From Enterococcus plantarum (GTDB lineage: Bacteria > Bacillota > Bacilli > Lactobacillales > Enterococcaceae), in NCBI RefSeq assembly GCF_001730295.1, contig NZ_MIKA01000023.1:62001-126000 (forward strand): a stretch of 64,000 nucleotides of DNA, in the 5' to 3' direction. The first letter of the stretch is position 1, and each line of letters begins with the position of its first letter. Shown one piece after another: positions 7,729 to 16,448 of this stretch. The notes beneath the pieces are model-generated. The model searched no databases and was not told the origin of the DNA. It worked only from the letters and a program-made list of their open reading frames with translations. Position numbers and translations under genes: made by a program.

Positions 7729-8634
7729 TTATTTCTTTGCAGTGACTGCTATTTCCAATGTGTTGAGTAAGTGATATTCATCGTCATATACTTCCAAATT
7801 TACTGGTATCTCTTCGTTAGAAAGTTTAAAGATTTCGTAATATAACATCTCTCCATTTGGCTCTAAAGTGTCTCTATTAAGTGCTTTTGGATTAAGTTTG
7901 TCCAATTCGCCTAAAATCGTGGACTTTAGGTATTCGCCATTTTGACGAAAGAAAAAATAGGTTCTAAGTGGTGGGATCGACGTAATGTCTTTTTTATTTT
8001 TAAAGTTATAGTAAATGACCAGCGTTGGCTCATCGAAAACATCTCGCAGAATATCTGTCTCCGTGATTTCAACTTTGTATTGATCGGTTTCAATCGTATC
8101 ACTTTTAGCTACATCTTTATTATCATACGATATTATTTCTAGCTTTTTTGCCTTGATATCCAACATATCAACTCGTTCATTTTTATAACTCGTATAAAGA
8201 TAGCCTATCGGCGTTCCCTTAATTCGAAGGATATCACCACTTTTGGGCCAATTTTCTTTTTTTATACTAGACAAATTTAAATAAATCGGCGTATTCCGAT
8301 TTCTCATCAAAAAGATTGATCCATACCATTGTCCATCTAAAGTATCATCCTTGGATTCAACTTGCTTAGGGTCGCCTTCCATTTTAGCCACAAAACTGAT
8401 ATCTTGCTCAAATTGCGTGGAATGTTCGACTAGCTTAGGCAAATTTGCATTCCTGGACAATTCATTGTATAGTTCTTCTTTTTCTTTTACTGAAGTGCTA
8501 GACGAAGTTGAAGGCATCGTTTGATCTGAGTAATGCCTCTCAGCTTCTGATTTTGTCTTATTCATCATTGAGCAAGCTGTTGTACTTCCAATCCCAATTA
8601 AAAAAATTATCCATAACAACCCTTTTTGTTTCAC
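7729..8634 (-). CDS. Lipoprotein with a C-terminal immunoglobulin-like (DUF5067-like) domain
   Basis: A 301-residue exported protein. The signal peptide ends in a lipobox-like STTAC, so Cys21 would be lipidated. A Ser/Thr-rich linker (residues 28-50) is followed by a region resembling an OB-fold (residues 75-170) and a C-terminal beta-sandwich (about 180-300). The latter has the pattern YKVEITETDILRDV, LVIYYNFKNKKD and PNGEMLYYEIFKLSN, seen in DUF4352/DUF5067 extracellular domains. Function is unknown. It is the first gene of the operon running from the shared promoter region at 8714-8758, where a BlaI-type palindrome covers the likely transcription start. Confidence 0.55.
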   Translation of the reverse strand: MKQKGLLWIIFLIGIGSTTACSMMNKTKSEAERHYSDQTMPSTSSSTSVKEKEELYNELSRNANLPKLVEHSTQFEQDISFVAKMEGDPKQVESKDDTLDGQWYGSIFLMRNRNTPIYLNLSSIKKENWPKSGDILRIKGTPIGYLYTSYKNERVDMLDIKAKKLEIISYDNKDVAKSDTIETDQYKVEITETDILRDVFDEPTLVIYYNFKNKKDITSIPPLRTYFFFRQNGEYLKSTILGELDKLNPKALNRDTLEPNGEMLYYEIFKLSNEEIPVNLEVYDDEYHLLNTLEIAVTAKK

Positions 8635-8713
8635 GTTACCGCTCCTTTTCTTTTAGTATTTTGATATTGATAAATTAATCGTTGGAATTGAGTGATAAGA
8701 TTTTTCTTTATAC

Positions 8714-8758
8714 CTACATCTTGTAGTTATATTATCATGCACTTTTCTATTTTGTCAA
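8714..8758 (-). promoter_or_regulatory. Promoter of the lipoprotein operon with a BlaI-like operator
   Basis: On the minus strand the -35 is TTGACA (8753-8758) and the -10 is TAATAT (8729-8734), with an 18-base spacer. Immediately downstream, over the expected transcription start, lies the palindrome CTACATCTTGTAG (8714-8726). BlaI/MecI/CopY repressors bind TACA-N2-TGTA; this site has three central bases, so it is a near match. The BlaI-like gene starts 100 bases away on the other strand and may be controlled by the same site. Confidence 0.6.
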
Positions 8759-8825
8759 TAGTCGTGTTATAATTGGATTGTTAGAACGAACGGATACATT
8801 TATTTATGAAAAAAAGGAGAACCCT

Positions 8826-9200
8826 ATGGCACTGAAAATATCTGATTCAGAATTAGAAATACTACGAATAATTTGGGCGCATGACGGGCGCATGATGTTT
8901 TCTGAAATTGTTGATGCATTGCATGCTAAAGAATTTGAATGGAAAAATAATACTATTTTGACATTTCTAGCCCGTTTAACTGAAAAAAAAGTGTTACAGA
9001 TTCAAAAAAAAGGTAGAAGAAATGAATATATTGTCTTGTTGACAGAAAAGGACTATGTCGAAAATGAAACAAAAGAATTTGTTGGAAAAGTGTATGAGGG
9101 TGAAGTTAAAGGCTTGATCGCTACGTTGGTTGAAAATGACTTAATTTCAAATCAAGAAATAGAAGATTTAAAAGACTATTGGGAAAAAAATAAAGAATGA
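8826..9200 (+). CDS. BlaI/MecI/CopY family transcriptional repressor
   Basis: A 124-residue winged-helix repressor. The sequence runs MALKISDSELEILRIIWAHD, then FSEIVDALHAKEFEWKNNTILTFLARLTEKKVLQIQKKGRRNEY, which is the typical BlaI/MecI helix-turn-helix and wing. A C-terminal dimerisation region follows (EGEVKGLIATLVENDLISNQEIEDLKDYW). In known systems, proteolysis of BlaI releases the operator. The start was placed at the ATG at 8826, preceded by AAAAAGGAGAACCCT; an upstream TTG in frame has no ribosome binding site. The stop overlaps the next start by four bases (ATGA), giving tight coupling to the M56 protease gene. Confidence 0.85.
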   Translation: MALKISDSELEILRIIWAHDGRMMFSEIVDALHAKEFEWKNNTILTFLARLTEKKVLQIQKKGRRNEYIVLLTEKDYVENETKEFVGKVYEGEVKGLIATLVENDLISNQEIEDLKDYWEKNKE

Positions 9201-10315
9201 TTGCTGAAAAACTATTGAACTTACTTATTTCCCTCAGTATTTCAGGTTCAATTCTATTTGGCGCTTGGCTTATAGTTCACGCATTTTTGCAAAAAAAAAT
9301 GTCAAGACGTTCTCACTATTATTTATTATTGATTGTTCTTTTGCGCTTTATTCTTCCTTTTTCTGCCGACCAGAGTTTTGTGGGTAGGTTCTTTTCGTCA
9401 TTCGAAACCACTCCTTTTTATGAAACGCTCTATGGGTCTGCCATTCAAAGAAAACCTTCTGTTTTCATTGGAGAAAATGTTATTTTTAAGGACAATATCA
9501 TTTTGGGAAGTAAAGAACAACCTTTCGCACCGTATATCTTATATTTTTGGTTGGCTATTGTTTTTTGTCTGCTGATACATAAAATCACTAAATACCAAAG
9601 CTTTGCGAAGTACATCAAATCGGATTGGCAACCCGTAGATAATCCAGATATTCTAGATATCCTAAGTGAAATTTGTGAAGAGAAAAAAATTACTTCTCCT
9701 ATCGATCTGTTTACGACACCATTAGTCTCTTCTCCTTTGCTGTTGGGTATTACAAAAAATTATATTGTGTTGCCTCATGAAAAGTTGAGCAAAGAACAGC
9801 TTTACAATATCTTATCCCATGAAATAACGCATTATTCAAGTAAAGACATCTATTACAAATGGTTCATGCAATTCATTATATGTATTCATTGGTTTAATCC
9901 AGTCGTTTATTTTATTGGAAAAGTTATGAATCAAGAATGTGAGTACGCTTGTGATGAGGGGACTACACGTCATTTTACAAAAGAAGAATTTTATCAGTAC
10001 GGCGCTACACTGATTGAAATGGCAAAACATCCTGGAAGGTACAATGAGAAAGTAGGTCCGGTCACACTTTATGAAAATACTAACGAAATCAAAAAACGTT
10101 TAGACTCAATGCTAATTGCTCAAAAAAGAAAAAAAAACCGTCAATCAATTACGTTTTTGACATTTGTTGGACTGATTGGTTTTGCCTTTAGCTTAGGTTC
10201 CTATACAACAAGATCGACACCTGTCGAGGATACATTAGAAGAACAAACTACAGAAACTAGTTCCACTGAAACAGATACAACAAATAGCAAACCTTTGGGT
10301 CGGCATTTTTCGTAA
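9197..10315 (+). CDS. M56 (BlaR1-like) membrane metallopeptidase without a penicillin-binding sensor domain
   Basis: A 372-residue membrane protein with an N-terminal pair of membrane segments (residues 5-30 and 40-55), a third around 112-128, the zinc-binding motif HEITH at residues 208-212, and the family's downstream ECEYACDEGTTRHF. A further membrane segment lies near 320-338. BlaR1 and MecR1 carry a C-terminal penicillin-binding sensor of about 240 residues; here only about 35 Ser/Thr-rich residues follow the last membrane segment, so what it senses is unknown. It presumably inactivates the adjacent BlaI-like repressor. The pair has no beta-lactamase gene next to it; the divergent lipoprotein operon is the obvious target. 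Confidence 0.8.
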   Translation: MIAEKLLNLLISLSISGSILFGAWLIVHAFLQKKMSRRSHYYLLLIVLLRFILPFSADQSFVGRFFSSFETTPFYETLYGSAIQRKPSVFIGENVIFKDNIILGSKEQPFAPYILYFWLAIVFCLLIHKITKYQSFAKYIKSDWQPVDNPDILDILSEICEEKKITSPIDLFTTPLVSSPLLLGITKNYIVLPHEKLSKEQLYNILSHEITHYSSKDIYYKWFMQFIICIHWFNPVVYFIGKVMNQECEYACDEGTTRHFTKEEFYQYGATLIEMAKHPGRYNEKVGPVTLYENTNEIKKRLDSMLIAQKRKKNRQSITFLTFVGLIGFAFSLGSYTTRSTPVEDTLEEQTTETSSTETDTTNSKPLGRHFS

Positions 10316-10342
10316 TAACATTTTTTATCCCACGTAATCTAT

Positions 10343-10386
10343 ACAAAAAAATCCGCTCTGAATGTTCAGTTAGCGGATTTTTTGTT
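10343..10386. terminator. Bidirectional terminator between the M56 gene and lepA
   Basis: AAAAAAATCCGCTCTGAATG pairs with CAGTTAGCGGATTTTTTG. The flanks give T-runs on both strands, and the element lies directly after the convergent lepA stop. Confidence 0.8.
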
Positions 10387-10387
10387 C

Positions 10388-12223
10388 TTATTTTTTCGGT
10401 TCGTCCTCGTCCATTTTCAAAACTGCCATGAAGGCTTCTTGTGGTACTTCAACAGAACCAACTTGTTTCATTCGTTTTTTACCATCTTTTTGTTTCTCTA
10501 ACAACTTACGTTTACGTGAAATATCCCCACCATAACACTTAGCCAAAACGTTTTTACGCAGTGCTTTGATGGTTGAACGGGCAGTAATTTTTTGACCAAT
10601 GGCTGCCTGAACTGGTACTTCAAATTGTTGTCTAGGGATTAGCTTTTTCAATTTCTCAACAATGACTTTCCCACGTTCGAAAGCGAAATCTTTATGCACA
10701 ATAAAACTTAGCGCATCAACTTTTTCTGAATTTAATAAGATATCCATCTTAGATAAATTACTCTTACGGTAGCCAATCATTTCATAGTCTAATGAAGCGT
10801 ACCCTTTTGTTCCTGATTTCAAACGGTCGAAGAAATCATAAACGATTTCTGATAAAGGCATATCATAAATAACATTCACTCGGTATTCATCCAAGTAATC
10901 CATCGTCACAAATTCTCCACGTTTTCGCTGAGAGATTTCCATTACAGCACCAACATATTCATTTGGTACCATAATCGTTGCTTTGACATATGGTTCTTCT
11001 ACAAAATCTACTGTACTTTGATCTGGAAATTCAGCTGGATTATCCACTACGATTTTTGTACCGTCTGTTTTAGTGACATGATAGATTACGGATGGCGCTG
11101 TTGTAATCAAATCAAGATTGAATTCTCGTTCTAAACGTTCTTGGATAACGTCCATATGCAGCAAGCCTAAGAATCCACAGCGATAGCCGAAGCCTAAAGC
11201 TTGAGAAGATTCTGCTTCAAATTGCAAAGCAGCATCATTTAATTGTAGTTTCTCCAAAGCTTCACGTAATTCTACATAACGTGAATTGTCGATTGGATAC
11301 AATCCACAATAGACCATCGGATTCATTTTACGATACCCTGCTAATGGTTCTTTTGCAGGATTATCCGCTAAAGTTACAGTGTCCCCTACTTGCGTATCTT
11401 GAACCGTTTTGATTGCTGCTGTAATGTAACCAACATCGCCCACCATTAAAAAGTCACGACTGATTGGTTTCGGTGAAAAAATACCCACATCGGTCACTTC
11501 AAAGGTTTTATTATTATTCATCATCATGATTTTATCGCCAGGTTTTACTACCCCGTCCATAATGCGAACATTTAAAATAACACCACGATAACTATCATAA
11601 ACTGAATCAAAAATCAGTGCTTTTAATGGTGCTTCGAGATCCCCTGTTGGCGCCGGAACAAGATCTACGATTTGTTCTAAAATATCTTCGATTCCAATAC
11701 CTGCTTTGGCACTAGCCAAAACAGCTTCACTCGCATCGATTCCGATCACATCTTCGATTTCGGTACGAACTCTTTCTGGATCTGCCGCTGGTAAATCGAT
11801 TTTATTGATAACTGGAATAATTTCCAAGTCATTATCCAAAGCCAAATAAACATTCGCCAATGTCTGTGCTTCGATTCCTTGCGCCGCATCCACAACTAAA
11901 ATAGCCCCTTCACAGGCTGCTAAGCTTCTTGATACTTCATACGTAAAATCGACATGTCCAGGCGTATCGATCAAGTGGAAGATATAGTCTTCTCCGTCTT
12001 TTGCCGTATAGGTCAATTCAACTGCATTTAGTTTGATTGTAATACCACGTTCACGCTCTAAATCCATCGCATCTAGCAATTGATCTTGCATTTCGCGATC
12101 TGACACAGTTTCCGTCTTTTGTAAGATTCGATCAGCAAGCGTTGATTTCCCATGGTCAATGTGAGCAATAATGGAAAAGTTACGAATTTTTTCTTGTCTT
12201 TGCTTCATTTCATTTATATTCAT
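10388..12223 (-). CDS. lepA: Elongation factor 4 (ribosomal back-translocase LepA)
   Basis: A 611-residue translational GTPase of the usual LepA length. The G domain shows AHIDHGKST (G1, residues 20-28), [10 protein letters not shown] (G2), DTPGHVDF (G3), and NKIDLP (G4). The LepA-specific C-terminal domain ends with [40 protein letters not shown], nearly invariant in the family. LepA acts on stalled or mistranslocated ribosomes, especially under ionic or acid stress. The start at 12223 gives [21 protein letters not shown], typical for lactic acid bacteria. It is transcribed alone; the divergent acetyltransferase gene lies 326 bases upstream. Confidence 0.97.
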   Translation of the reverse strand: MNINEMKQRQEKIRNFSIIAHIDHGKSTLADRILQKTETVSDREMQDQLLDAMDLERERGITIKLNAVELTYTAKDGEDYIFHLIDTPGHVDFTYEVSRSLAACEGAILVVDAAQGIEAQTLANVYLALDNDLEIIPVINKIDLPAADPERVRTEIEDVIGIDASEAVLASAKAGIGIEDILEQIVDLVPAPTGDLEAPLKALIFDSVYDSYRGVILNVRIMDGVVKPGDKIMMMNNNKTFEVTDVGIFSPKPISRDFLMVGDVGYITAAIKTVQDTQVGDTVTLADNPAKEPLAGYRKMNPMVYCGLYPIDNSRYVELREALEKLQLNDAALQFEAESSQALGFGYRCGFLGLLHMDVIQERLEREFNLDLITTAPSVIYHVTKTDGTKIVVDNPAEFPDQSTVDFVEEPYVKATIMVPNEYVGAVMEISQRKRGEFVTMDYLDEYRVNVIYDMPLSEIVYDFFDRLKSGTKGYASLDYEMIGYRKSNLSKMDILLNSEKVDALSFIVHKDFAFERGKVIVEKLKKLIPRQQFEVPVQAAIGQKITARSTIKALRKNVLAKCYGGDISRKRKLLEKQKDGKKRMKQVGSVEVPQEAFMAVLKMDEDEPKK

Positions 12224-12549
12224 TCATAGTCCTCATTTCTTTTATGAAAAGCTGAATGAGCTTGTGATTTTGTTCAATCAAATCGTACTGGCTCATCGCT
12301 CAGATCATTTTCAATCAGCACTTTTCATTATAACAAGATTTCCATCAGAATTAAAGAACTTTCCCGCGTTTCCCTATTATGCTTATAAATCGATTGATAG
12401 CTTATAAAAAGACTTCGTGATTTGCTCTATCATCTTGAAGCCTTTATTTCACAAAAAAATCTTTCTTTATCTTTTTTTAGTGATTAATACTCTATTTATT
12501 CCCCTTTTTTTGATATACTGGGAATAGAAAAACAATTGGAGATGGAAAA
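12224..12549. other. Intergenic region between divergent lepA and the Eis-like gene
   Basis: About 326 AT-rich bases hold the 5' regions of both genes. On the plus strand a TATACT -10 box (12514-12519) and a ribosome binding site (TTGGAGATGG, 12537-12546) precede the Eis-like gene; no convincing -35 was found. An open frame on the plus strand across 12171-12407 runs antisense into lepA and shows no ribosome binding site, so it is not called. Confidence 0.5.
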
Positions 12550-13770
12550 ATGGACCAAAAAGAGTTCAGAGAACATTTAGAATTAAAAGCGGTAGATGAG
12601 AAATATGTGGATCAGTTTAATGAATTGTTAAGCTATGTCTTTCAATTTACGGAAGCTGATTTAGAAGAAAGTGGCTATGAAAGTAAAAAAGAATTAATAA
12701 AATCAAAACAGCCAATTTTAGAGCAATCAAAAGTATTCGGCTGGTTTCATGAGGATCAATTAATTTCACAAATTGCCATTTATCCCTGTGAAGTAAACAT
12801 TCATGGGAAACTTTTCAAAATGGGCGGTATAACGGGTGTCGGTACTTATCCTGAATATGCGAACCATGGCTTGATGCAGGATCTGATTCATCTTGCTCTT
12901 AAAAATATGCGGGAAGATCAACAATGGATTTCTTATCTTTATCCATACAGTATTCCTTACTATCGCAGAAAAGGCTGGGAAATCATGTCAGATAAATTAT
13001 CTTTCAAGATTCGTGATACCCAATTGCCTAAACAAGTCAATGTTCCTGGAATGATCGAACGCGTGAGTGTTGATCATGAGGATGTCTTTACTGTGTATGC
13101 AAAATTTGCTCGTCAAAATCATGGCGCCTTAATCCGTAGTGAGTTTAACTGGGAAGAATACTGGCGATTTGAAAATGAAGACGAACGTACAGCTGCAATT
13201 TATTACGGGGCAAATCAAGAACCTTTAGGTGTGTTATTTTACTGGGTAGCTGAAGATGTGTTTCATATCAAGGAAATGTTTTACATCAACCAAGAAGCGC
13301 GAAATGCTTTGTGGAATTTCATTTCGGCTCATTTCTCAATGATTGATTGGGCTGAAGGCGATATTTATAAAAACGAGCCCCTAGCCTTTTTGTTAGACGA
13401 CAGCCAAATAAAAGAAACAATTGAGCCTTATTATATGGCTAGAATCGTGGATGTAAAAGAAATGTTGCTAGCATATCCTTATTCCAGTACCGCAAAACCG
13501 TTTCATTTTGTCGTTAGCGATCCAGTTGCTGAATGGAATAATGGGGTGTTTAGTTTATTATGGGATGAAGAAGATCAAGTATCTGTAACAGATGAACCTC
13601 TGGGGCAGCCTGTACACATTGATATTCAAACGTTAACTTGTTTATTGATGAATTACCGTCGACCAACTTATCTCCATCGAATCGAACGTTTAACTACGGA
13701 TAAAGAAACATTGCATTCATTAGAGCGAATTTTGCCTGATCAAGAAGCTTATTTTAGCGATTATTTTTGA
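12550..13770 (+). CDS. Eis-like GNAT N-acetyltransferase
   Basis: A 406-residue protein with the three-part layout of the Eis family: two tandem GNAT folds and a C-terminal SCP2-like domain. The acetyl-CoA binding region reads GGITGVGTYPEYANHGLMQDLIHLAL (residues about 97-122), with SYLYPYSIPYYRRKGWEIM shortly after, a hallmark of the family. The C-terminal part (about 290-406) has the strand pattern of the SCP2 domain. Mycobacterial Eis acetylates aminoglycosides at several positions, but most firmicute homologues have unknown substrates. It is the first gene of a four-gene plus-strand run. Resistance should not be assumed. Confidence 0.75.
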   Translation: MDQKEFREHLELKAVDEKYVDQFNELLSYVFQFTEADLEESGYESKKELIKSKQPILEQSKVFGWFHEDQLISQIAIYPCEVNIHGKLFKMGGITGVGTYPEYANHGLMQDLIHLALKNMREDQQWISYLYPYSIPYYRRKGWEIMSDKLSFKIRDTQLPKQVNVPGMIERVSVDHEDVFTVYAKFARQNHGALIRSEFNWEEYWRFENEDERTAAIYYGANQEPLGVLFYWVAEDVFHIKEMFYINQEARNALWNFISAHFSMIDWAEGDIYKNEPLAFLLDDSQIKETIEPYYMARIVDVKEMLLAYPYSSTAKPFHFVVSDPVAEWNNGVFSLLWDEEDQVSVTDEPLGQPVHIDIQTLTCLLMNYRRPTYLHRIERLTTDKETLHSLERILPDQEAYFSDYF

Positions 13771-13806
13771 TCCTATTAAAAAAAATGCTCAACAAAGGAT
13801 GATTTT

Positions 13807-14043
13807 ATGAAGGACTATCTTGTTATTCCAACTTTGCTAGTCAATACTACTAGCATGACATTATCATTTGCAGAAATAGAGGCAAAAATGATAGACAAGC
13901 AAGGATTGCCTGAACTAGCTAAAACGTATAGCGCATGGTGGACAAAAAAAGAGCATTCGTTTTCAAGTGCATGGGCTGCTTATGGCTATCGTGTGGATAA
14001 GGTTGATTTAGTAAATCAACTTGTCTGTTTCTCAAAAAAATAA
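13807..14043 (+). CDS. Small conserved hypothetical protein (DUF7662-like)
   Basis: A 78-residue protein preceded by AAAGGATGATTTT as a ribosome binding site. It shows the pattern sf.eIE.kmi...LPeLAkTYsAWWTKkEHSFSSAWAAyGYRVDKVDLVNQLVCF. That combination (a LP helix, two tryptophans, a second 'AW..yGy.V..vdl' motif and a closing beta strand) is seen in small nucleic-acid-associated DUF7662-type domains. Here it stands as an independent gene between the acetyltransferase and a nucleoside deoxyribosyltransferase. The assignment comes from pattern resemblance only; no function can be given. Confidence 0.55.
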   Translation: MKDYLVIPTLLVNTTSMTLSFAEIEAKMIDKQGLPELAKTYSAWWTKKEHSFSSAWAAYGYRVDKVDLVNQLVCFSKK

Positions 14044-14071
14044 AAGGATACACTAACTTAGAGGTGAAAAA

Positions 14072-14551
14072 ATGAATATATATTTTGCAGGACCAATGTT
14101 TGCCAAAGCAGACCTTCTTTATAATGAATATTTAGTAAAAAAAATTCGTGAATTAGATGATTCAATCGAGGTTTATTTACCACAAGAAAATGAAGGGATC
14201 AATGATAAGACAGCCTATGCTGACAGTAAGATGATAGCTCTAGCTGATACTGAAAAAGTACTTGAAAGTGATTTACTTGTTGCTATTTTAGACGGAATTA
14301 CGATCGATGCTGGGGTGGCTTCTGAAATTGGTGTGGCCTATGCTAAAAATATTCCAATGATCGGTCTTTATAACGATACACGCCAACAAGGTGCCAATAA
14401 TCAAAAGAAATTAGCAGCCTTAGGCGATATTGCTGAAAATCAATTCCATTATCTAAACCTATATACAATTGGTTTGGTAAAATTAAATGGAGCCGTCGTC
14501 AGTGATGAGCAATCATTTTTAGATTCAATCAAACAAACGTTAAACAAATAA
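14072..14551 (+). CDS. Nucleoside 2-deoxyribosyltransferase
   Basis: A 159-residue cytoplasmic enzyme that exchanges the base between deoxynucleosides in purine and pyrimidine salvage, widespread in lactic acid bacteria. The N-terminal MNIYFAGPMFAKADLLYNEYL is diagnostic. The active-site region DGITIDAGVASEIGVAYAKNIPMIGLYND (residues 88-116) contains the nucleophilic glutamate (SEIG). The length matches the Lactobacillus NDT enzymes (157-167). Its ribosome binding site is AGAGGTG. It lies 28 bases after the small hypothetical gene and 19 before the membrane protein gene. Confidence 0.88.
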   Translation: MNIYFAGPMFAKADLLYNEYLVKKIRELDDSIEVYLPQENEGINDKTAYADSKMIALADTEKVLESDLLVAILDGITIDAGVASEIGVAYAKNIPMIGLYNDTRQQGANNQKKLAALGDIAENQFHYLNLYTIGLVKLNGAVVSDEQSFLDSIKQTLNK

Positions 14552-14570
14552 ACACATCGGAGGCTTTTCT

Positions 14571-15248
14571 ATGAAGTTAGAATTTGAGGATAAACAAGAA
14601 AAAAATGCATTTTATTTGTTACTTGTGTTCGGTATTATCACATTGATCGTCAATATCGTGAAGACATTTGTCGTTCAACCAACAGAACAATATATGTTGT
14701 TGACATTTGAAATGATTGCAGGGATTGCTGTGATTTTTGTCCCTTTTATTTTCACAAAATTTACAGGCTTGGTTTTCCCTAAAATGGTCCGCCTGTATTA
14801 TTGGTTTTTTATCTGGATCGCCGTTTTTCTTGGCACCGGTTTGCGCTTGATCATTATCGTGCCCTTTTGGGATAAAATTCTTCATGCCGTTAGTCCTATT
14901 TTGTTAGTGGCTGTGGGGTATGCGATCATTGGGTATTGTTTACGTGAGTCAGATTTTTCAAAAATCAGTCCTTGGCTATTCATTATCATGGGGTTTGCAT
15001 TCGCTGGATTATGCGGAGTTTTCTGGGAGTTCTGGGAATTCCTATGTGATTCGCTGGGAAATATGAACTTACAACGTTACATGACAGAAGCTGGACAGCC
15101 ATATATCGGTCGCGAAGCCTTGATGGATACCATGGGTGACTTACTTACCAATACGATTGGTGCTTTGATTTTAACGGTTTATAGTTTTACTCAACGACAT
15201 AAACCAGACTATTTTAAAGCTTATGCATTTAGAAAAGTAACTAAATAA
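14571..15248 (+). CDS. Membrane protein of the YjdF/DUF2238-like family
   Basis: A 225-residue integral membrane protein with six or seven hydrophobic segments (about residues 14-34, 43-62, 74-96, 103-122, 132-152 and 185-205). Conserved-looking intramembrane motifs are WDKILHAVSP, WEFWEFLCDSLGNMNLQRYM and REALMDTMGDLLTNTIGA; the His, Glu and Asp residues of such motifs are typical of the YjdF/DUF2238 family. The biochemical role is unknown. It closes the four-gene plus-strand run and is followed by a bidirectional terminator. Confidence 0.6.
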   Translation: MKLEFEDKQEKNAFYLLLVFGIITLIVNIVKTFVVQPTEQYMLLTFEMIAGIAVIFVPFIFTKFTGLVFPKMVRLYYWFFIWIAVFLGTGLRLIIIVPFWDKILHAVSPILLVAVGYAIIGYCLRESDFSKISPWLFIIMGFAFAGLCGVFWEFWEFLCDSLGNMNLQRYMTEAGQPYIGREALMDTMGDLLTNTIGALILTVYSFTQRHKPDYFKAYAFRKVTK

Positions 15249-15298
15249 AAATAAGCTCAGAACTAAACGACTTTTTCGTTTTATTCTGAGCTTTTCTT
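15249..15298. terminator. Bidirectional terminator
   Basis: AAGCTCAGAA (from 15252) pairs with TTCTGAGCTT (ending 15295), with an inner AAACGACTTTTTCGTTT stem. A-rich and T-rich flanks allow it to serve the convergent membrane-protein and ohr genes. Confidence 0.85.
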
Positions 15299-15302
15299 GC
15301 TA

Positions 15303-15707
15303 TTATTCTACTTCTAACTCAACTGAAATATTCCCTCTTGTTGCTTTTGAATAAGGACATACTTCATGGGCAGCCTTCACTAACGCTTCAGCCGTTTCAC
15401 GATCGACATCATCGATTTTCACTGACAGAACCACGCCAACTTGGAATCCAGATTCTTCATCACTGAATAAAGAAACGGTAGCTTTTACTGTGCTTTTTGA
15501 TGTGATTTTTTGATTAGCCATTACAAGTTCTAATGCACTGTTGAAACAAGAGCTATACGCTGCTGCAAATAATTGTTCTGGATTCGTTTTATTTTCTTGA
15601 TGAGGTCCAGGCGAAGTTACTTGATAACTGAATGATTTATCTGGTGAAAAGACTTCCCCTTCTCTTCCGCCGGTATTGATGATTGTTGTTGAATAGATTT
15701 TTTTCAT
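15303..15707 (-). CDS. ohr: Organic hydroperoxide resistance protein Ohr
   Basis: A 134-residue thiol peroxidase of the OsmC/Ohr family that reduces organic hydroperoxides in the cytoplasm. The two catalytic cysteines are Cys54 in AAAYSSCFNSAL and Cys117 in AHEVCPYSKATRGN; both surrounding motifs are typical of the Ohr branch. Length is normal. The ATG has GGAGGAATGA upstream. Its promoter carries a perfect OhrR-type palindrome, and the repressor gene lies just upstream on the same strand, the common arrangement for peroxide-inducible ohr genes. Confidence 0.95.
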   Translation of the reverse strand: MKKIYSTTIINTGGREGEVFSPDKSFSYQVTSPGPHQENKTNPEQLFAAAYSSCFNSALELVMANQKITSKSTVKATVSLFSDEESGFQVGVVLSVKIDDVDRETAEALVKAAHEVCPYSKATRGNISVELEVE

Positions 15708-15744
15708 GATTCATTCCTCCAATTCTTATTATCATAGCTCTATC

Positions 15745-15797
15745 GTACAATTAAATTGTACACAATATTTATACAGATGTACATTAGTTTGCTTCAA
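15745..15797 (-). promoter_or_regulatory. ohr promoter with an OhrR operator
   Basis: On the minus strand: -35 TTGAAG (15792-15797), 18-base spacer, -10 TATAAA (15768-15773). Just downstream is the perfect 17-bp palindrome GTACAATTAAATTGTAC (15745-15761). B. subtilis OhrR binds TACAATT-AATTGTA repeats, so the core is identical to the known operator. Confidence 0.85.
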
Positions 15798-15881
15798 CTG
15801 TAGTGATTTTTTTAATAAAAAGACTGCAAAAAGTGTACGCTTAATCGCTCATTGCTTCTTGAAATCTTGATAATCTATCTG

Positions 15882-16322
15882 TTATTGGTCAATACTGCCA
15901 ATTTGCTTGCTTAAAGAGTTGACTTGTTCGATCAAAGCAAAATACTCTTTTTCATTAAAATCCAGCTGAGTCAGGCATCCCTCTACTTGATCATAAATTG
16001 CAGTCTCTAACTGAATTGCTTTTTCAGAAAGTGAAATGATCACAATGCGTTCATCTTCACGTAATCTATTTCGATTAATGTACCCATTTTTTTCCATTCT
16101 TTTCAACATCGGTGTCAATGTTCCTGTATCCAGCGCAAGTTTTTCTCCAATGTCTGAAATCCGCTGATCTGAGTATTCCCATAAAACTAGTAACACCAAG
16201 TATTGAGGATAGGTTAACTGAAATGGTTTTAATGCTTTCGCATACATCCTATTAAATTGCTTTGAAGCTGTTTGTAATGAAAAACACAATTGCTCTTCTA
16301 GTCGTCTGTTTTTTTTAGCCAC
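15882..16322 (-). CDS. ohrR: Organic peroxide sensor and repressor OhrR (MarR family)
   Basis: A 146-residue MarR-family winged-helix repressor. The peroxide-sensing cysteine is Cys13 in EEQLCFSLQTASKQFNRMY, matching the 'LCF' context of one-cysteine OhrR proteins (Cys15 in B. subtilis). The DNA-binding segment LTYPQYLVLLVLWEYSDQRISDIGEKLALDTGTLTPMLKRMEKNGYI is close to B. subtilis OhrR. A second conserved cysteine is absent from the expected C-terminal place, so it should act by mixed disulfide or overoxidation (family knowledge). It is followed by ohr with an internal promoter and operator. A TTGATT/TAGAAT promoter with a 17-base spacer is visible upstream. Confidence 0.92.
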   Translation of the reverse strand: MAKKNRRLEEQLCFSLQTASKQFNRMYAKALKPFQLTYPQYLVLLVLWEYSDQRISDIGEKLALDTGTLTPMLKRMEKNGYINRNRLREDERIVIISLSEKAIQLETAIYDQVEGCLTQLDFNEKEYFALIEQVNSLSKQIGSIDQ

Positions 16323-16404
16323 TGGATCCCTCTTTTAATTGCTTAATATAATAGTTAGATTCTACACAATATCGTTTTTAAAATCAATATTTTATACTTA
16401 CGCG

Positions 16405-16443
16405 AAAAAATGAGACAGCCGCTTAAATAGGCTATCTCATTTT
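16405..16443 (-). terminator. Terminator of clpB
   Basis: AAAATGAGATAGCC pairs with GGCTGTCTCATTTTTT on the minus strand, six bases after the clpB stop codon, followed by a T-run. Confidence 0.85.
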
Positions 16444-16448
16444 TGATT

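Noticed and set aside
8778-8825. N-terminal extension of the BlaI-like protein from an upstream TTG
   Set aside because: The frame has no ribosome binding site there, whereas the ATG at 8826 has AAGGAGA and matches the family start.
9197-10315. Beta-lactam sensor (true BlaR1/MecR1)
   Set aside because: The penicillin-binding sensor domain and its SxxK motif are absent, and no beta-lactamase or PBP gene is adjacent.
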